Below are positions 46,126 to 53,916 of a stretch of DNA of 64,000 bases, piece by piece. The stretch lies in assembly GCA_963780675.1 (NCBI GenBank), contig CAWACR010000009.1, positions 1 to 64,000 of the forward strand. Reading direction: 5' to 3'. The position numbers and the translations under genes are program-made. Position 1 is the first letter of the stretch. Every line of letters starts with the position of its first letter. The notes under the pieces were generated by a model. The model was not told the origin of the DNA. It saw only the letters and a program-made list of their open reading frames with translations, and did not search any database. The DNA is from JAHECE01 sp963780675. Lineage in GTDB: Bacteria; Actinomycetota; Actinomycetes; Actinomycetales; JAHECE01.

Positions 46126-46599
46126 ATGACGTTGGTGGCGGCCTACCGCGCAGCACGCCACGAGGAGGACGTGGCACGGCTGCGGCGTGCGCTGGTCCTG
46201 CGCGCGATGGTGGCCTCGGGGATGACCCAGCGGCAGATCGCCGAGGAGTTGGGGGTCAGTCAGCCTGCAGTCAGCCAGCAACTCAAGGCGGCTCGAGATC
46301 TCGCAGCTGCGGATCCCCAGGTGCTCGTCGAGGCCGCCGGGCCCGTGCTGAAGGACCTTGCCGCAGCGCGCGGCTACTCCCGACTCGCCGTCTTCGGCTC
46401 CGTCGCGCGCGGACAGTCCGACAGCACGTCCGACGTGGATCTGCTCGTCCAGGCCCCGGCCGGCACCTCGTCGTTCGACTTCGTCCGCTTCCAGCGGCTG
46501 CTCAGCGACGTGCTCGGCCGGCACGTCGACCTCGTCGAATGGGGCGGTCTCAAGCCCTCGCTGGACGACGACGTCCGCCGTGAGGCCGTGGAGCTGTGA
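46126..46599 (+). CDS. HTH-nucleotidyltransferase (MNT-type) protein
   Basis: 157 aa. N-terminal helix-turn-helix MTQRQIAEELGVSQPAVSQQLK, C-terminal minimal nucleotidyltransferase with the signature FGSVARGQSDSTSDVDLLVQ (GS...DxD) and third acidic residue in VDLVEWG. MNT proteins are usually antitoxins that AMPylate a HEPN toxin. Here the gene right after it is only an 11-codon frame, so no HEPN partner is seen; it may have been lost. A palindrome covers its ribosome site. It sits 33 bases behind relaxase 2. Confidence 0.8.
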   Translation: MTLVAAYRAARHEEDVARLRRALVLRAMVASGMTQRQIAEELGVSQPAVSQQLKAARDLAAADPQVLVEAAGPVLKDLAAARGYSRLAVFGSVARGQSDSTSDVDLLVQAPAGTSSFDFVRFQRLLSDVLGRHVDLVEWGGLKPSLDDDVRREAVEL

Positions 46600-46720
46600 T
46601 GCATCGAGCCAAGCGCCAAGGAGCCGGATCCTGACGACGGCGCTCAACTGCTGGCTGACCGCAGGCTGACTGTTGCGGTCGGGTGCGCCGACGGGGCGTA
46701 GGGGTGTCGAACCCTGGTTC

Positions 46721-46963
46721 CTACGGCAGTAAGCCGAGGTACTTCCTTCGAGCGGGCATCGCATGGATGACGAGTTCGTCGCCGCTGTCCAGGATCAGTA
46801 CCACGGTCTCGAGCATGCGGGCTTGGGTGTCGAAGCCCAGCCGCAATTCGCGGTGGGGAGGTCCATCGTCGTCGAGCGGCTCGATCCACAGCGACCACTC
46901 GGCCGCTTGGATCGCGTCCTCCGGCAACACCCCGTGCTTGAGCGCGCTCGGGTGGACCTTCAC
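46721..46963 (-). CDS. Small toxin-like protein (BrnT/DUF4258-like)
   Basis: 80 aa: HPSALKHGVLPEDAIQAAEW, DTQARMLETVVLILDSGDEL and the C-terminal VIHAMPARRKYL, a pattern of short RelE-like or BrnT-like toxins that act on RNA. ATG overlaps the stop of the ribbon-helix-helix gene upstream by four bases, the usual antitoxin-first layout. Catalytic residues cannot be fixed by eye. Confidence 0.65.
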   Translation of the reverse strand: MKVHPSALKHGVLPEDAIQAAEWSLWIEPLDDDGPPHRELRLGFDTQARMLETVVLILDSGDELVIHAMPARRKYLGLLP

Positions 46964-47193
46964 GCCGCGAAGCGGGCGAGCGCGGCCCGGATCGCCTCGG
47001 ATCGACTCATGTCATTCTTGGCTGCAGCCGCGTCGAGCGCGCCGAGCTCCTCGGCGGTAAGCCGGACCGCCACGACCTGCATCGGTTCAGAACCGCGACC
47101 AGGACGCCCTCGACCTCGACGCTTAAGAACGTCGACGTCGTATCCCGCTTCGGCCTCGTCGGCCCACTTCTGGATCTGCTCGTCAGTCACCAC
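46960..47193 (-). CDS. Ribbon-helix-helix antitoxin
   Basis: About 77 aa from GTG 47190/47193 (VTDEQIQKWADEAEAGYDVD). A basic linker (LKRRGRGRPGRGSEP) leads to a C-terminal CopG-like RHH: MQVVAVRLTAEELGALDAAA, NDMSRSEAIRAALARF. It should neutralise the toxin encoded next and repress the operon. The start coincides with the expected transcription start, so the mRNA is probably leaderless. Confidence 0.75.
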   Translation of the reverse strand: MVTDEQIQKWADEAEAGYDVDVLKRRGRGRPGRGSEPMQVVAVRLTAEELGALDAAAAKNDMSRSEAIRAALARFAA

Positions 47194-47199
47194 CGCTAT

Positions 47200-47228
47200 A
47201 TCGTAAGACGAAAAGCGGGTGGCATCAA
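47200..47228 (-). promoter_or_regulatory. Promoter of toxin-antitoxin pair, leaderless
   Basis: On the minus strand: TTGATG (47223-47228), 17-base spacer, TACGAT (47200-47205), then six bases to GTG 47193. Near-consensus sigma-70-type promoter with the start codon at about +1 and no Shine-Dalgarno. Confidence 0.7.
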
Positions 47229-47431
47229 CGGGTGGACCAGGTGGAGGAGCGGCCCGCGACAGCTCCACCACGATCGCCCAGACACCCTCGACAAGTACGT
47301 CGGCAGGCCGCCGGGGCTCCCACCCTCAACGACGTCGCCTGAGAACCAGGACCTGCGCTGGGCCTCTGGGCGATCGCGGCCTCCGGAGATGACTCGCGGC
47401 CGACCCCGATTCATCTCCGCCTCCTACACTC

Positions 47432-47719
47432 TTGGGGACAACAGGCAACACAGGCCAGACGCGGACTGAGGGGAGGCCCAGCAACATCAACATCGACATC
47501 GACGCCGATCTCAACTGGGTCGACGACGAGGACCGCAACATCGCCAAGGTCGACGGCGCCGCGACCCACTTCAAGGCAGGAGACGTCGCCATTGCGGGGC
47601 GTCCAGGCTTCTGGTCCTGGATCCTCATCGACGAGATCGACGAGCCTTGGATCTTCTTCCGGCAGATCCACTCGCGAGAGGCCGCCGCCCACGGCGAGCT
47701 CGTCATCGCCGCCTCCTGA
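47432..47719 (+). CDS. Uncharacterised small acidic protein
   Basis: Up to 95 aa. The body NINIDIDADLNWVDDEDRNI, KVDGAATHFKAGDVAIAGRP, FWSWILIDEIDEPWIFFRQI reads as a real beta-rich domain; the first 16 residues (TTG start) are less convincing and a later start is possible. Acidic, soluble, no known family. It lies next to the second tRNA-Pro scar and may be cargo of the element that used it. Confidence 0.4.
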   Translation: MGTTGNTGQTRTEGRPSNINIDIDADLNWVDDEDRNIAKVDGAATHFKAGDVAIAGRPGFWSWILIDEIDEPWIFFRQIHSREAAAHGELVIAAS

Positions 47720-47812
47720 CGCTCACCCCGGAATCACCCCGCGGGCGTATCTGACGGTCCCAGAGACACCTCGCGGCCCCGAGTGACCAGCGGAAACACG
47801 CCACTCGGGACG

Positions 47813-47855
47813 TTCGGGACGAAGAGGTCGTGGGTTCAAATCCCGCCACCCCGAC
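47813..47855 (+). other. tRNA-Pro(CGG) 3' fragment, attachment scar
   Basis: Starts in the anticodon loop TTCGGGA, then CGAAG stem, GAGGTC, T-arm GTGGG-TTCAAAT-CCCGC and acceptor ACCCCGAC. Sequence before the loop does not match a tRNA-Pro 5' half. A second tRNA-Pro scar lies at 30464, but its T-arm differs (CGCAGG), so the two came from different tRNA-Pro genes. Confidence 0.8.
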
Positions 47856-47859
47856 AAAA

Positions 47860-47899
47860 AAGGGCCGCTCACCTGCGGAAACGCAGGAGGGCGGCCCTT
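47860..47899. terminator. Terminator hairpin after tRNA-Pro scar
   Basis: AAGGGCCGC pairs with GCGGCCCTT; an inner CCTGCG-GAAA-CGCAGG extends the stem. Preceded by AAAAAA. A second short hairpin TGGGGCT-GAAG-AGCCCCA follows at 47904-47921. Confidence 0.75.
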
Positions 47900-47923
47900 C
47901 GTCATGGGGCTGAAGAGCCCCAA

Positions 47924-47948
47924 CCCCACACTTACCCCACAGATTGAA
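47924..47948 (+). repeat. 25-bp repeat, copy of integrase 1 3' end
   Basis: Exact copy of 30333-30357; similarity continues weakly for a few bases (TCGC). No integrase frame precedes it here, so it is either a left-over of a deleted integrase or part of the attachment region. Confidence 0.75.
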
Positions 47949-48040
47949 ATCGCGGGAGCGGTCTGCGGGACCGTCCGTGGCGGGCGAGCGGACACCCCGC
48001 CCCGCGCCTTCGCACGGCGCGCCCACGGCCCGACGCGGCG

Positions 48041-48143
48041 ATGAGCAAGCGTCGCGCCAGCCAGGTAGCGCGACACCTCGCGGTATTCGAGGCGCAGTCG
48101 GAGCCGGCCACGAGCGCGGCTTCGGGCCAAGCCGGTAGACGGT
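48041..48143 (+). pseudogene. Internally deleted relaxase relic
   Basis: MSKRRASQVARHLAVFEAQ parallels MSKRAEQVARNLAAFEAKW of relaxase 2 (43383 onward), and the next bases match the extreme 3' end of relaxase 2 (GCGGCTTCGGGCC, then the AGCCGGTAG stop, 46071-46092). About 2.6 kb in between is missing. A former second relaxase gene collapsed to its pieces. Confidence 0.6.
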
Positions 48144-48178
48144 GCCCCTGCTCACGGACCGCCCGTAGGCGCGGCTGG

Positions 48179-49105
48179 TTACCCTCCCGTGAAGGTCCAG
48201 GTCGTCGTCTCGGGCGACCAGCGCCGACCGCGGGCCGTCCCGTCGAGCGCGGGGGCCAGGAACGTCCGGACGAGTCCGACGGCGGAGGCGAAGGTCGTGT
48301 ACGGACCGCACGCCGGCACGTCGCGGGCGATCCGCGAGTAGCCGGACTCCCACCGGGCTGGCGGGTCGAACTCCGGCGCACCCAGCAGGCCTCGGTGTGT
48401 CCATTCGCCGCGGATCGCGCGCCACAGCGCCGTGCCGTCGACCTGCTGGGTGCGGGCGAACACGACGAGGTCGACCAGGTCGCGGACCCGGCTCGACGGC
48501 TTGTCCAGGTTCACGCCGTACGTGGCCTGGATCGCACACAGCTTGTCGGCGATGTGGTCGACGACCGGGTAGAGCCGCACCCGCGGAGTGCTCAGGCCAG
48601 GAACCTCCAGCCCGGCGGTGGAGGGCGCGACGTCGGCGGCGTCGGTCATCAGTGAGCCGGTGACGAGGTCGACGTGGAAGGCGCCGCGCTTCTTGGCGCC
48701 GCAGTAGGCGTCGATGCTCACCCGGTACCCGTCGACTTCCGGCTGCCCCGTGCCACCGAGGCTGGTCTCGACCCTGGTCACGACGAACCGGAAGTGGTCG
48801 CCCAGGTCGACGCCGAGCAGGTGGCGTAGCGCAGCCACGGCGGCGTCGAGGTCGTCCGGCTCGTGCAGCAGATCCAGGTCCTTGGTCGCCCGGGCGTCGT
48901 TCACGCGAGCCAGGACCGCGTTGCCGCCCTTGAGGACCCAGGGCCCGTCCAGTGGGGTGAAGACCCGGGCGAGGAACCGGTCGAAGACGAACCCCCGCAG
49001 CACGGATGCAGACTCCACGCCGCGCTGCTCGGCCGTCGTCCTGGCCCGGGCTACCGCGGCGGACCACAACGCCGTCCCGTCACGGTAGCCATCGGACTCA
49101 CTCAC
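48179..49105 (-). CDS. abiEii: AbiEii-type nucleotidyltransferase toxin
   Basis: 308 aa. The NTase core WVLKGGNAVLARVNDARATKDLDLL carries GG-(x)n-KDLD, the AbiEii/AbiGii signature, followed by ELKALA-like region VVDHIADKLCAIQATYG and DLVDLVVFAR. Type IV toxin of abortive-infection systems; transfers nucleotides to target RNA or protein and halts growth on phage infection. ATG overlaps the AbiEi-like stop by four bases. The C-terminal 60 residues vary among relatives. Confidence 0.85.
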   Translation of the reverse strand: MSESDGYRDGTALWSAAVARARTTAEQRGVESASVLRGFVFDRFLARVFTPLDGPWVLKGGNAVLARVNDARATKDLDLLHEPDDLDAAVAALRHLLGVDLGDHFRFVVTRVETSLGGTGQPEVDGYRVSIDAYCGAKKRGAFHVDLVTGSLMTDAADVAPSTAGLEVPGLSTPRVRLYPVVDHIADKLCAIQATYGVNLDKPSSRVRDLVDLVVFARTQQVDGTALWRAIRGEWTHRGLLGAPEFDPPARWESGYSRIARDVPACGPYTTFASAVGLVRTFLAPALDGTARGRRWSPETTTWTFTGG

Positions 49106-50028
49106 CGGCCGGCCTCTTCCTTGCCCGCGGGCGATCGAGGTTCTTCGAGCTGCCCGCTCACGTTGCGGTGCGCGCGCGGCGCGAGGGCGGCTCGTTCCAG
49201 GCGCACGATGTCGGCCGCAGCGAGGATCGCCGCGAGGTCCTCGCGCGGACCGGATCCGGTCCGCTGATCACGGCCGAGCACGCCCGCCAGGCTCGAGGTG
49301 AGAAGCTCGCGGATCGCGCTGACTTGCCCGGCCGCTACGAGCTGCTGTCCGACCCGGCTCGCGGCCAGGTCGCGGAGCACGGCGGCCCGGCTCAGGCCGA
49401 CCACATCCAGCAGGTGCTCGACCAGTGCCGCGCCGTCGCGCTGGCCGTGACGGCGGGCCAGCGGTTCGAGGTGCGTGGCCAGGGCGGTCAGGTCGACGAC
49501 GCCCCGGCGGGCGGCCTGGCCCGCGATCTGGGCGACGTGCTCGGGGTCGTGGTGGTCCCGCAGCAGGTCGGCGATGGTGCGCTCGACCGTGGTGACGGGC
49601 AGCCCGTCGACCAGTGTGACGTCGCCCGGCGGCAGCTCGCCCTGGTGCAGCCGGATGTGGCGGATGGTCTGCTTGCGGTACGGGAAGGTGAACTCGGGTC
49701 GGTCGTCGAGCAGGTCACCCAGGCCGTACAGACCCGCGGCCGAGGCGTGCGAGACCACCCCGCTGGTCACCGGATCGGCCAGCCGCTCCTCGGCGGTAAG
49801 GGCCGGGTCGAGGGCAAGCCACGCGGCCCGCAGTACCCGGTGCTCGTCGTCGGCGCCCACGAAGGCGTAGACGCCCTGCGCGACCCGCTCCAGAACATCG
49901 GCGTCCGCCAGCCTGGCCAGCCGCAGCCGGGTGACGCCTTCGCGCCCGGCCTGGGCAGCGGTGAGCAGCCCGGACTGCCCGGCAGCGAGCCGGGAGAGCC
50001 GCGCCATCGCCTCCGTCACCCTGACCAT
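49102..50028 (-). CDS. abiEi: AbiEi-type antitoxin
   Basis: 308 aa from ATG 50028 (MVRVTEAMARLSRLAAGQSG). Winged-helix N-terminus (LLTAAQAGREGVTRLRLARL), then the AbiEi domain: LERVAQGVYAFVGADDEHR, SGVVSHASAAGLYGLGDL, FTFPYRKQTIRHIRLHQGEL, GLPVTTVERTIADLL. Represses the operon and counters AbiEii. Expressed from a leaderless-type promoter (50035-50062). Confidence 0.85.
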   Translation of the reverse strand: MVRVTEAMARLSRLAAGQSGLLTAAQAGREGVTRLRLARLADADVLERVAQGVYAFVGADDEHRVLRAAWLALDPALTAEERLADPVTSGVVSHASAAGLYGLGDLLDDRPEFTFPYRKQTIRHIRLHQGELPPGDVTLVDGLPVTTVERTIADLLRDHHDPEHVAQIAGQAARRGVVDLTALATHLEPLARRHGQRDGAALVEHLLDVVGLSRAAVLRDLAASRVGQQLVAAGQVSAIRELLTSSLAGVLGRDQRTGSGPREDLAAILAAADIVRLERAALAPRAHRNVSGQLEEPRSPAGKEEAGR

Positions 50029-50034
50029 ACTGAG

Positions 50035-50062
50035 ATAGTAGCATTTGGGTGCAACAAACCAA
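50035..50062 (-). promoter_or_regulatory. Promoter of abiEi-abiEii, leaderless
   Basis: Minus strand TTGGTT (50057-50062), 16-base spacer, TACTAT (50035-50040), then six bases to ATG 50028. No Shine-Dalgarno. Confidence 0.65.
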
Positions 50063-50238
50063 GTAGCGCACGGGGTGGTCGTCAACCCTGACCGCTGACT
50101 ATGTCGCATCGTTGCGATGCAACGTCATCCTGCACATCGGCATTGCGACCGACGCTGGGATGCAGAACCACCACGTCTCCCTACGACCGAGCCGAGGATG
50201 CCAGGCCCTGGTCCAGATCGACACCGCCCGCGTCGATG

Positions 50239-50604
50239 TCAGGTTCGCGCCCCTCGGCACTCACGATCGAGCCAGATGCGCACTGCCGCGGGGTCGTACC
50301 GAAGATGCTTGCCGATGCGGTACGCGTCGGGGCCTCGGCCCTCGTAGCGCCATTGGTGGAGGGTCGAGACAGGGATGCGCAAGAACTCCGATACGTCTCT
50401 GACGGTCCACAGGGGCTCGTTGGCGACGGTCGCATCTCCGCCCACGACTACGAGGGGAGCATGCGCCGCAGACTGGGAGGCCCCTTGCGGCTGGGACGCT
50501 CGGCTCGGCTCTCGCCTATCGATCCGGGGGCGCCGTCGGGTCGGCAAAGGCTTGTCGACTGGCCGTCGGCCAGCGGCCATACGTCCAACCTGCGCTTCAG
50601 TCAC
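50239..50604 (-). CDS. AlpA/Xis-like helix-turn-helix protein
   Basis: 121 aa. A Pro/Arg-rich N-terminal half, then LWTVRDVSEFLRIPVSTLHQ, WRYEGRGPDAYRIGKHLRYD and AVRIWLDREC, a MerR-type winged helix of excisionase-like proteins. Its start overlaps the end of the prim-pol gene, so it is the last gene of the replication block. No integrase follows it; the expected one may be lost. Confidence 0.7.
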   Translation of the reverse strand: MTEAQVGRMAAGRRPVDKPLPTRRRPRIDRREPSRASQPQGASQSAAHAPLVVVGGDATVANEPLWTVRDVSEFLRIPVSTLHQWRYEGRGPDAYRIGKHLRYDPAAVRIWLDRECRGART

Positions 50605-51504
50605 TCAGCGAACCTCCGATCTTCTGCTTGTGGTCATCGGGCGGGGGCCGGGAGGGAGCGATCGGAGGTGCCGGTGCACGCGCGCTGGCCGGACGCCCCG
50701 TCCCGCGGGTCACGGTGTCGCGGGCGGATTGGACGGTGCGGGCGGCCTGGGGTTCGGGGAGGCCGGTGGTGGTGGCGGCGTCGATGAGGGGTTGGTAGTC
50801 GGTGATGCCGGCTTCGGCGGCGCGGCAGGCGGCCCAGAAGAGGGCGTTGTTGCGGTTGCCTTCGGGTTGGCGGGCGACGTGCGCGGCGAGCCACGTGGTC
50901 GGGTCCGCACCGGTGCCGGTCCGTAGGGTCGGGTCGAAAGGGCGCGGCGCCGGGGCGGGTGCGAGCAGTGTGGTGATGGCGGCCCAGTCCAGGGGCCGGG
51001 TGGGCTCGTTGGTGATGCGGGATGACCTGGTAGCGGCGGGAGTAGGACTTCGTCTGCCCGAGGGAGGGCGGGAGGAGGACGTACCCGCCGGTGGCGCGGA
51101 AGTCCAGGTGCGCCCCGCGGATCGAGCCGTTGCGCTGGTCGGTCCCGGGGTAGTGCAGGTGCAGCCCACCGGAGGGGGTCTGGATGGCGCGGAACCACCC
51201 GTCGACCAGGCCGGCTTCCTTGGCGCGGTTGAGGGCGGCCCAGCCGGCGCCGTCGGGGCGGACGTCGACGTCCAGGACGTCGAACGTCCTCGCGCCGGTG
51301 GGGGCGGCGATGTTCGCGTCGGGGGTGCGGGTCCACCAGGTGCGGATGCGGTCGGGGTCGGTGGTGGCGTCGTGGAACCCGTTCGCCGTCAGCGGCGTCT
51401 TCCCCGCGACGGCGCACGGGAAGACGGGGGTGCCCCCGCGGGCGAAGGCCAGCGCCCAGTTCGAGCATGTCCGGCCGAGTTGGTGCCGTCGAGGTGTCGC
51501 TCAC
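50597..51504 (-). pseudogene. Bifunctional primase/polymerase (prim-pol), frameshifted
   Basis: GTG 51504 with AGGAGGGAG upstream. After a shift near 51470: CSNWALAFARGGTPVFPCAV, GKTPLTANGFHDATTDP, IAAPTGARTFDVLDVDVRPD (catalytic acidic cluster), TPSGGLHLHYPG (SxH-type motif), LDFRATGGYVLLPPS; another shift near 51025, then TRPLDWAAITTLL and GNRNNALFWAACRAAEAG, the C-terminal PriCT-like region. Typical of actinobacterial plasmid/ICE prim-pols that prime element replication. Conserved element copy C is 32 bases upstream of the start. Confidence 0.75.
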
Positions 51505-51535
51505 GGTGTGGTTCTCCCTCCTGGTGGTGTCTCTC

Positions 51536-51563
51536 ACCCGTAGGGAGTGGGGTCGTGCGCACA
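51536..51563 (-). promoter_or_regulatory. Conserved 28-bp element, copy C
   Basis: On the minus strand TGTGCGCA, six bases, CACTCCCTACGGGT, followed by TGAGAGA-CACCACC and the prim-pol ribosome site. Copy D shares this downstream stretch as well. Confidence 0.65.
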
Positions 51564-51576
51564 TTTCCTCCGGACC

Positions 51577-52087
51577 TCATGGCCCGGCGCGACCGGCGAC
51601 GTCGGCCTCGACGCGGGCGAGGAAGGCGTCGAGGTAGTCGGCCGGTGACGGCTCACCGGCCCAGGCGGGTGCGACCGGGTCGCGGTGCTGGCCGTGCCGG
51701 CACCCGGTCCGCCCGGCCCACAGCTGGAGCCGGGATCGGGTGACGGCGAGGGTGTGGTGCCAGTCGGCGGGCCCGGTGGCGGGCCCGGCGCGGTCGTAGG
51801 CGCTCTGGTGGGCGCTCCAGAGGGCGGTGAGCTCTTCGACGAGGTCGCCGTGGGCGTACCAGCACGGCGGGATCTCACGGTGGTCGAGGGCGTAGCGGGT
51901 GACGAGCCAGCGGACCCAGTCGTCCAGCGCCAGCCACACCTCCCCGGCCTGCTCGGGCGGTGAGGGCGGCCCAGGTGATGGGGCGGGGCACGCGGCCGAG
52001 GATGTCCTCGATCATCGCGTTCATCGCGGCCGCGTCAGCGTCGTCGCCCGCGTCGACCGGTGTCGTCGGGTGCGGGGCGCCGGTCAC
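51577..52087 (-). pseudogene. DUF4913 protein, one frameshift
   Basis: GTG 52087 overlaps the stop of the 476-aa gene. N-terminus NAMIEDILGRVPRPITWAAL, a break near 51960, then LDDWVRWLVTRYALDHREIP, PCWYAHGDLVEELTALWSAH and LQLWAGRTGC, the DUF4913 core found in actinobacterial conjugative elements. Function unknown. About 170 codons. A truncated paralogue lies at 53775-53910. Confidence 0.7.
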
Positions 52088-53514
52088 ATCCACGCCGGGG
52101 GGTTGGCCGTGAGGCTGTGGCGGGCGAGGGCGTACCGGGCGCTCAGGGCGGCGGTGGCAGGGTGCGCCGGGCGCAGGTCGGCGCGGCGGCGGGCCAGCGG
52201 GGCGCCGAGCTCGCCGACCATGCCCGGGCCGCCCGGGCGGGGCGCGACCGACACGGCCAGGCGGCGCGGCAGGTGGCGGGTCGCGACGGCGGCCAGGTCC
52301 GCGGCCCGGTTCAGGTTCGCCATCAGGGGTTCGAGGTCGCCGTGCCCGGCTGGTCGCCACCGGCCGGCGGGGTCGCGGACGGCCGCCCCGCGTGTGCGGC
52401 GGGCCCGTCGGACGGCCTCGCGCAGGGTCTTGGTCAGGCCCGGGGCCAGGGCGGCGTAGCCGAGCAGGTGGGCTTCGGCGGCGCGGGCCGCTTCGCCGGA
52501 GCGGGCCAGGGCGGCCAGGCGGGGCAGCGCGTTCGCCCCGATCTCGGTGGCCTGGGCGCGCAGCAGCCCGGACCCTTCAACCAGGGCGCCCACCCCGGCC
52601 CGGTCCTCGGCCAGCGCGCGGGTGAGCGCGCCGGCATGCTCCTCCAGCGCGCCGGCGACGGCGCGCAGGCGTCCGGCGCCCAACTGGCCGGCGTGGCGGG
52701 CGGGGCGGGTCCCGGCCACGCGCAGGGCGCGGGCGGCGGCGCGGGACGTGCGGGCGAGCAGGGCGATGAGGGCCAGGAGGTCGGTGATGTTGCCCGGCCG
52801 CTCCCGCAGCAGCATCTGCAGGTTGCCGACCGCCGGGGGCAGGTTCACCAGGACCGTGACGGGCACCAGGCTCCCCTGGACCCAGGCGATCGCCGTGTCC
52901 GACCCGGGGGGCCGGGTCTTCGTGCCCGCGAGCCGGGCGACCTCCCGCGCCTCGGCCGCCAAGGCCACCACATGGGCGCGTTCGCGTCGCACGCGGGCCG
53001 GCTCGAGTCCCGGTGCGGTGAGAAGGTCAGTCCGGGTGCTCGCGAGGACCAGGGCGAGCGTGGCGACGTCGGCCATGACGGCCCACCGCTCCTCGTCGCT
53101 GCACAACGCGGCAAGGGTGGTCAGGGCGTGGCGGGCGCGGGCGGTCTCGACGACGAGGCCGCGCCACACGCCCACCGCACTGGTGAGGTCCTCGGGCGTG
53201 GCGGGGTGACCGGCATCCCTGCCCGGCACGGCCGCGGGGGCTGTGTCGTCGCCGCCGGCCGGTGTGGCCAGGGCGGCCAAGCGGGTGAGCAGCAGGTGGA
53301 CGGGGTGGCGGGCGAGGTCGGCGCGCTCGAAGTCCCCGGGGTGGAACGGCTCCAGTCCGGTGATCTCACAGGTCATCGCCGCGAGCAGGCCGGCCAGGTC
53401 GTCCTGCAGGGCCCGGAGGGCGGCGGCCTGGCCCACCGTGGCGGGGGTGGGCAGGGTCAGCGCGGTGGCGGCGTGGCGGTCCGCGGCGCGGATGTGCTCG
53501 GCGTAGGTCGTCAT
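52084..53514 (-). CDS. Uncharacterised helical mobile-element protein
   Basis: 476 aa from ATG 53514, overlapping the stop of the 49-aa gene. Almost entirely helical, Ala/Arg/Leu-rich (AAALRALQDDLAGLLAAMTC, AEAREVARLAGTKTRPP, PGNITDLLALIALLARTSRA, LPRLAALARSGEAARAAEAH). No catalytic motif or membrane span. Always next to DUF4913 here: a degraded tandem paralogue (53917-55209) keeps the same neighbour order. Probably a structural or DNA-organising protein of the element; the function is unknown. Confidence 0.6.
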   Translation of the reverse strand: MTTYAEHIRAADRHAATALTLPTPATVGQAAALRALQDDLAGLLAAMTCEITGLEPFHPGDFERADLARHPVHLLLTRLAALATPAGGDDTAPAAVPGRDAGHPATPEDLTSAVGVWRGLVVETARARHALTTLAALCSDEERWAVMADVATLALVLASTRTDLLTAPGLEPARVRRERAHVVALAAEAREVARLAGTKTRPPGSDTAIAWVQGSLVPVTVLVNLPPAVGNLQMLLRERPGNITDLLALIALLARTSRAAARALRVAGTRPARHAGQLGAGRLRAVAGALEEHAGALTRALAEDRAGVGALVEGSGLLRAQATEIGANALPRLAALARSGEAARAAEAHLLGYAALAPGLTKTLREAVRRARRTRGAAVRDPAGRWRPAGHGDLEPLMANLNRAADLAAVATRHLPRRLAVSVAPRPGGPGMVGELGAPLARRRADLRPAHPATAALSARYALARHSLTANPPAWM

Positions 53515-53660
53515 GACAGGGCCCCGCCAGCGGCGCGCACACCTGCGGACAGGTGGGCGACGGCCAGGTACGCCCGCGCGAGCGCGACCGGGTCGGGATA
53601 CCCCGACGCGGCCGGGCCGCTCGGGTGCTCGTGCTGCGGGCGGGGTCGGTAGGTCACGGC
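53511..53660 (-). CDS. Small 49-aa protein, first gene of the block
   Basis: GTG 53660 with GGAAGGAG upstream: MTYRPRPQHEHPSGPAASGY then DPVALARAYLAVAHLSAGVR. Stop overlaps the ATG of the 476-aa gene, so they are coupled. Conserved element copy D lies 29 bases upstream. Function unknown. Confidence 0.5.
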   Translation of the reverse strand, partial: AVTYRPRPQHEHPSGPAASGYPDPVALARAYLAVAHLSAGVRAAGGALS

Positions 53661-53688
53661 CTGCTCCTTCCGGGTGGTGGTCTCTCTC

Positions 53689-53716
53689 ACCCGCAGGGAG
53701 TGGAGGACTGCGCACA
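53689..53716 (-). promoter_or_regulatory. Conserved 28-bp element, copy D
   Basis: TGTGCGCA, six bases, CACTCCCTGCGGGT on the minus strand, then TGAGAGAGACCACCACC before the ribosome site of the 49-aa gene. Confidence 0.65.
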
Positions 53717-53774
53717 CCACGCCGCCGCTCCCAAGCGGACGGCAGGAGCGAACCCCGGCGGCCACCAGCCGCCC

Positions 53775-53910
53775 TGGTCGGCCCGGCCCCAGCGAAGGGA
53801 CAGGGGACGCGGCCGAGGGCGTCCTCGACCATCGCGTTCATGACCGACACGCTGGTCTCGTCTCCGTCGTCTCCGTCGTCGCCGACGACGTCACTGGCGT
53901 GCGCCGGGAG
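53775..53910 (-). pseudogene. Truncated DUF4913 paralogue
   Basis: MNAMVEDALGRVPCP parallels MNAMIEDILGRVPRP at the start of the DUF4913 gene at 51577-52087. The rest of the domain is missing; the sequence ends near 53775 just before element copy D. It follows the degraded 476-aa paralogue in the same order as the intact pair, showing a duplicated module. Confidence 0.6.
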
Positions 53911-53916
53911 CGGGTG

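Noticed and set aside
53870..53900. Short CGTCGTCTC repeats, possible array
   Set aside because: Only two to three imperfect units in coding-like DNA; not CRISPR (no spacers, no cas genes).
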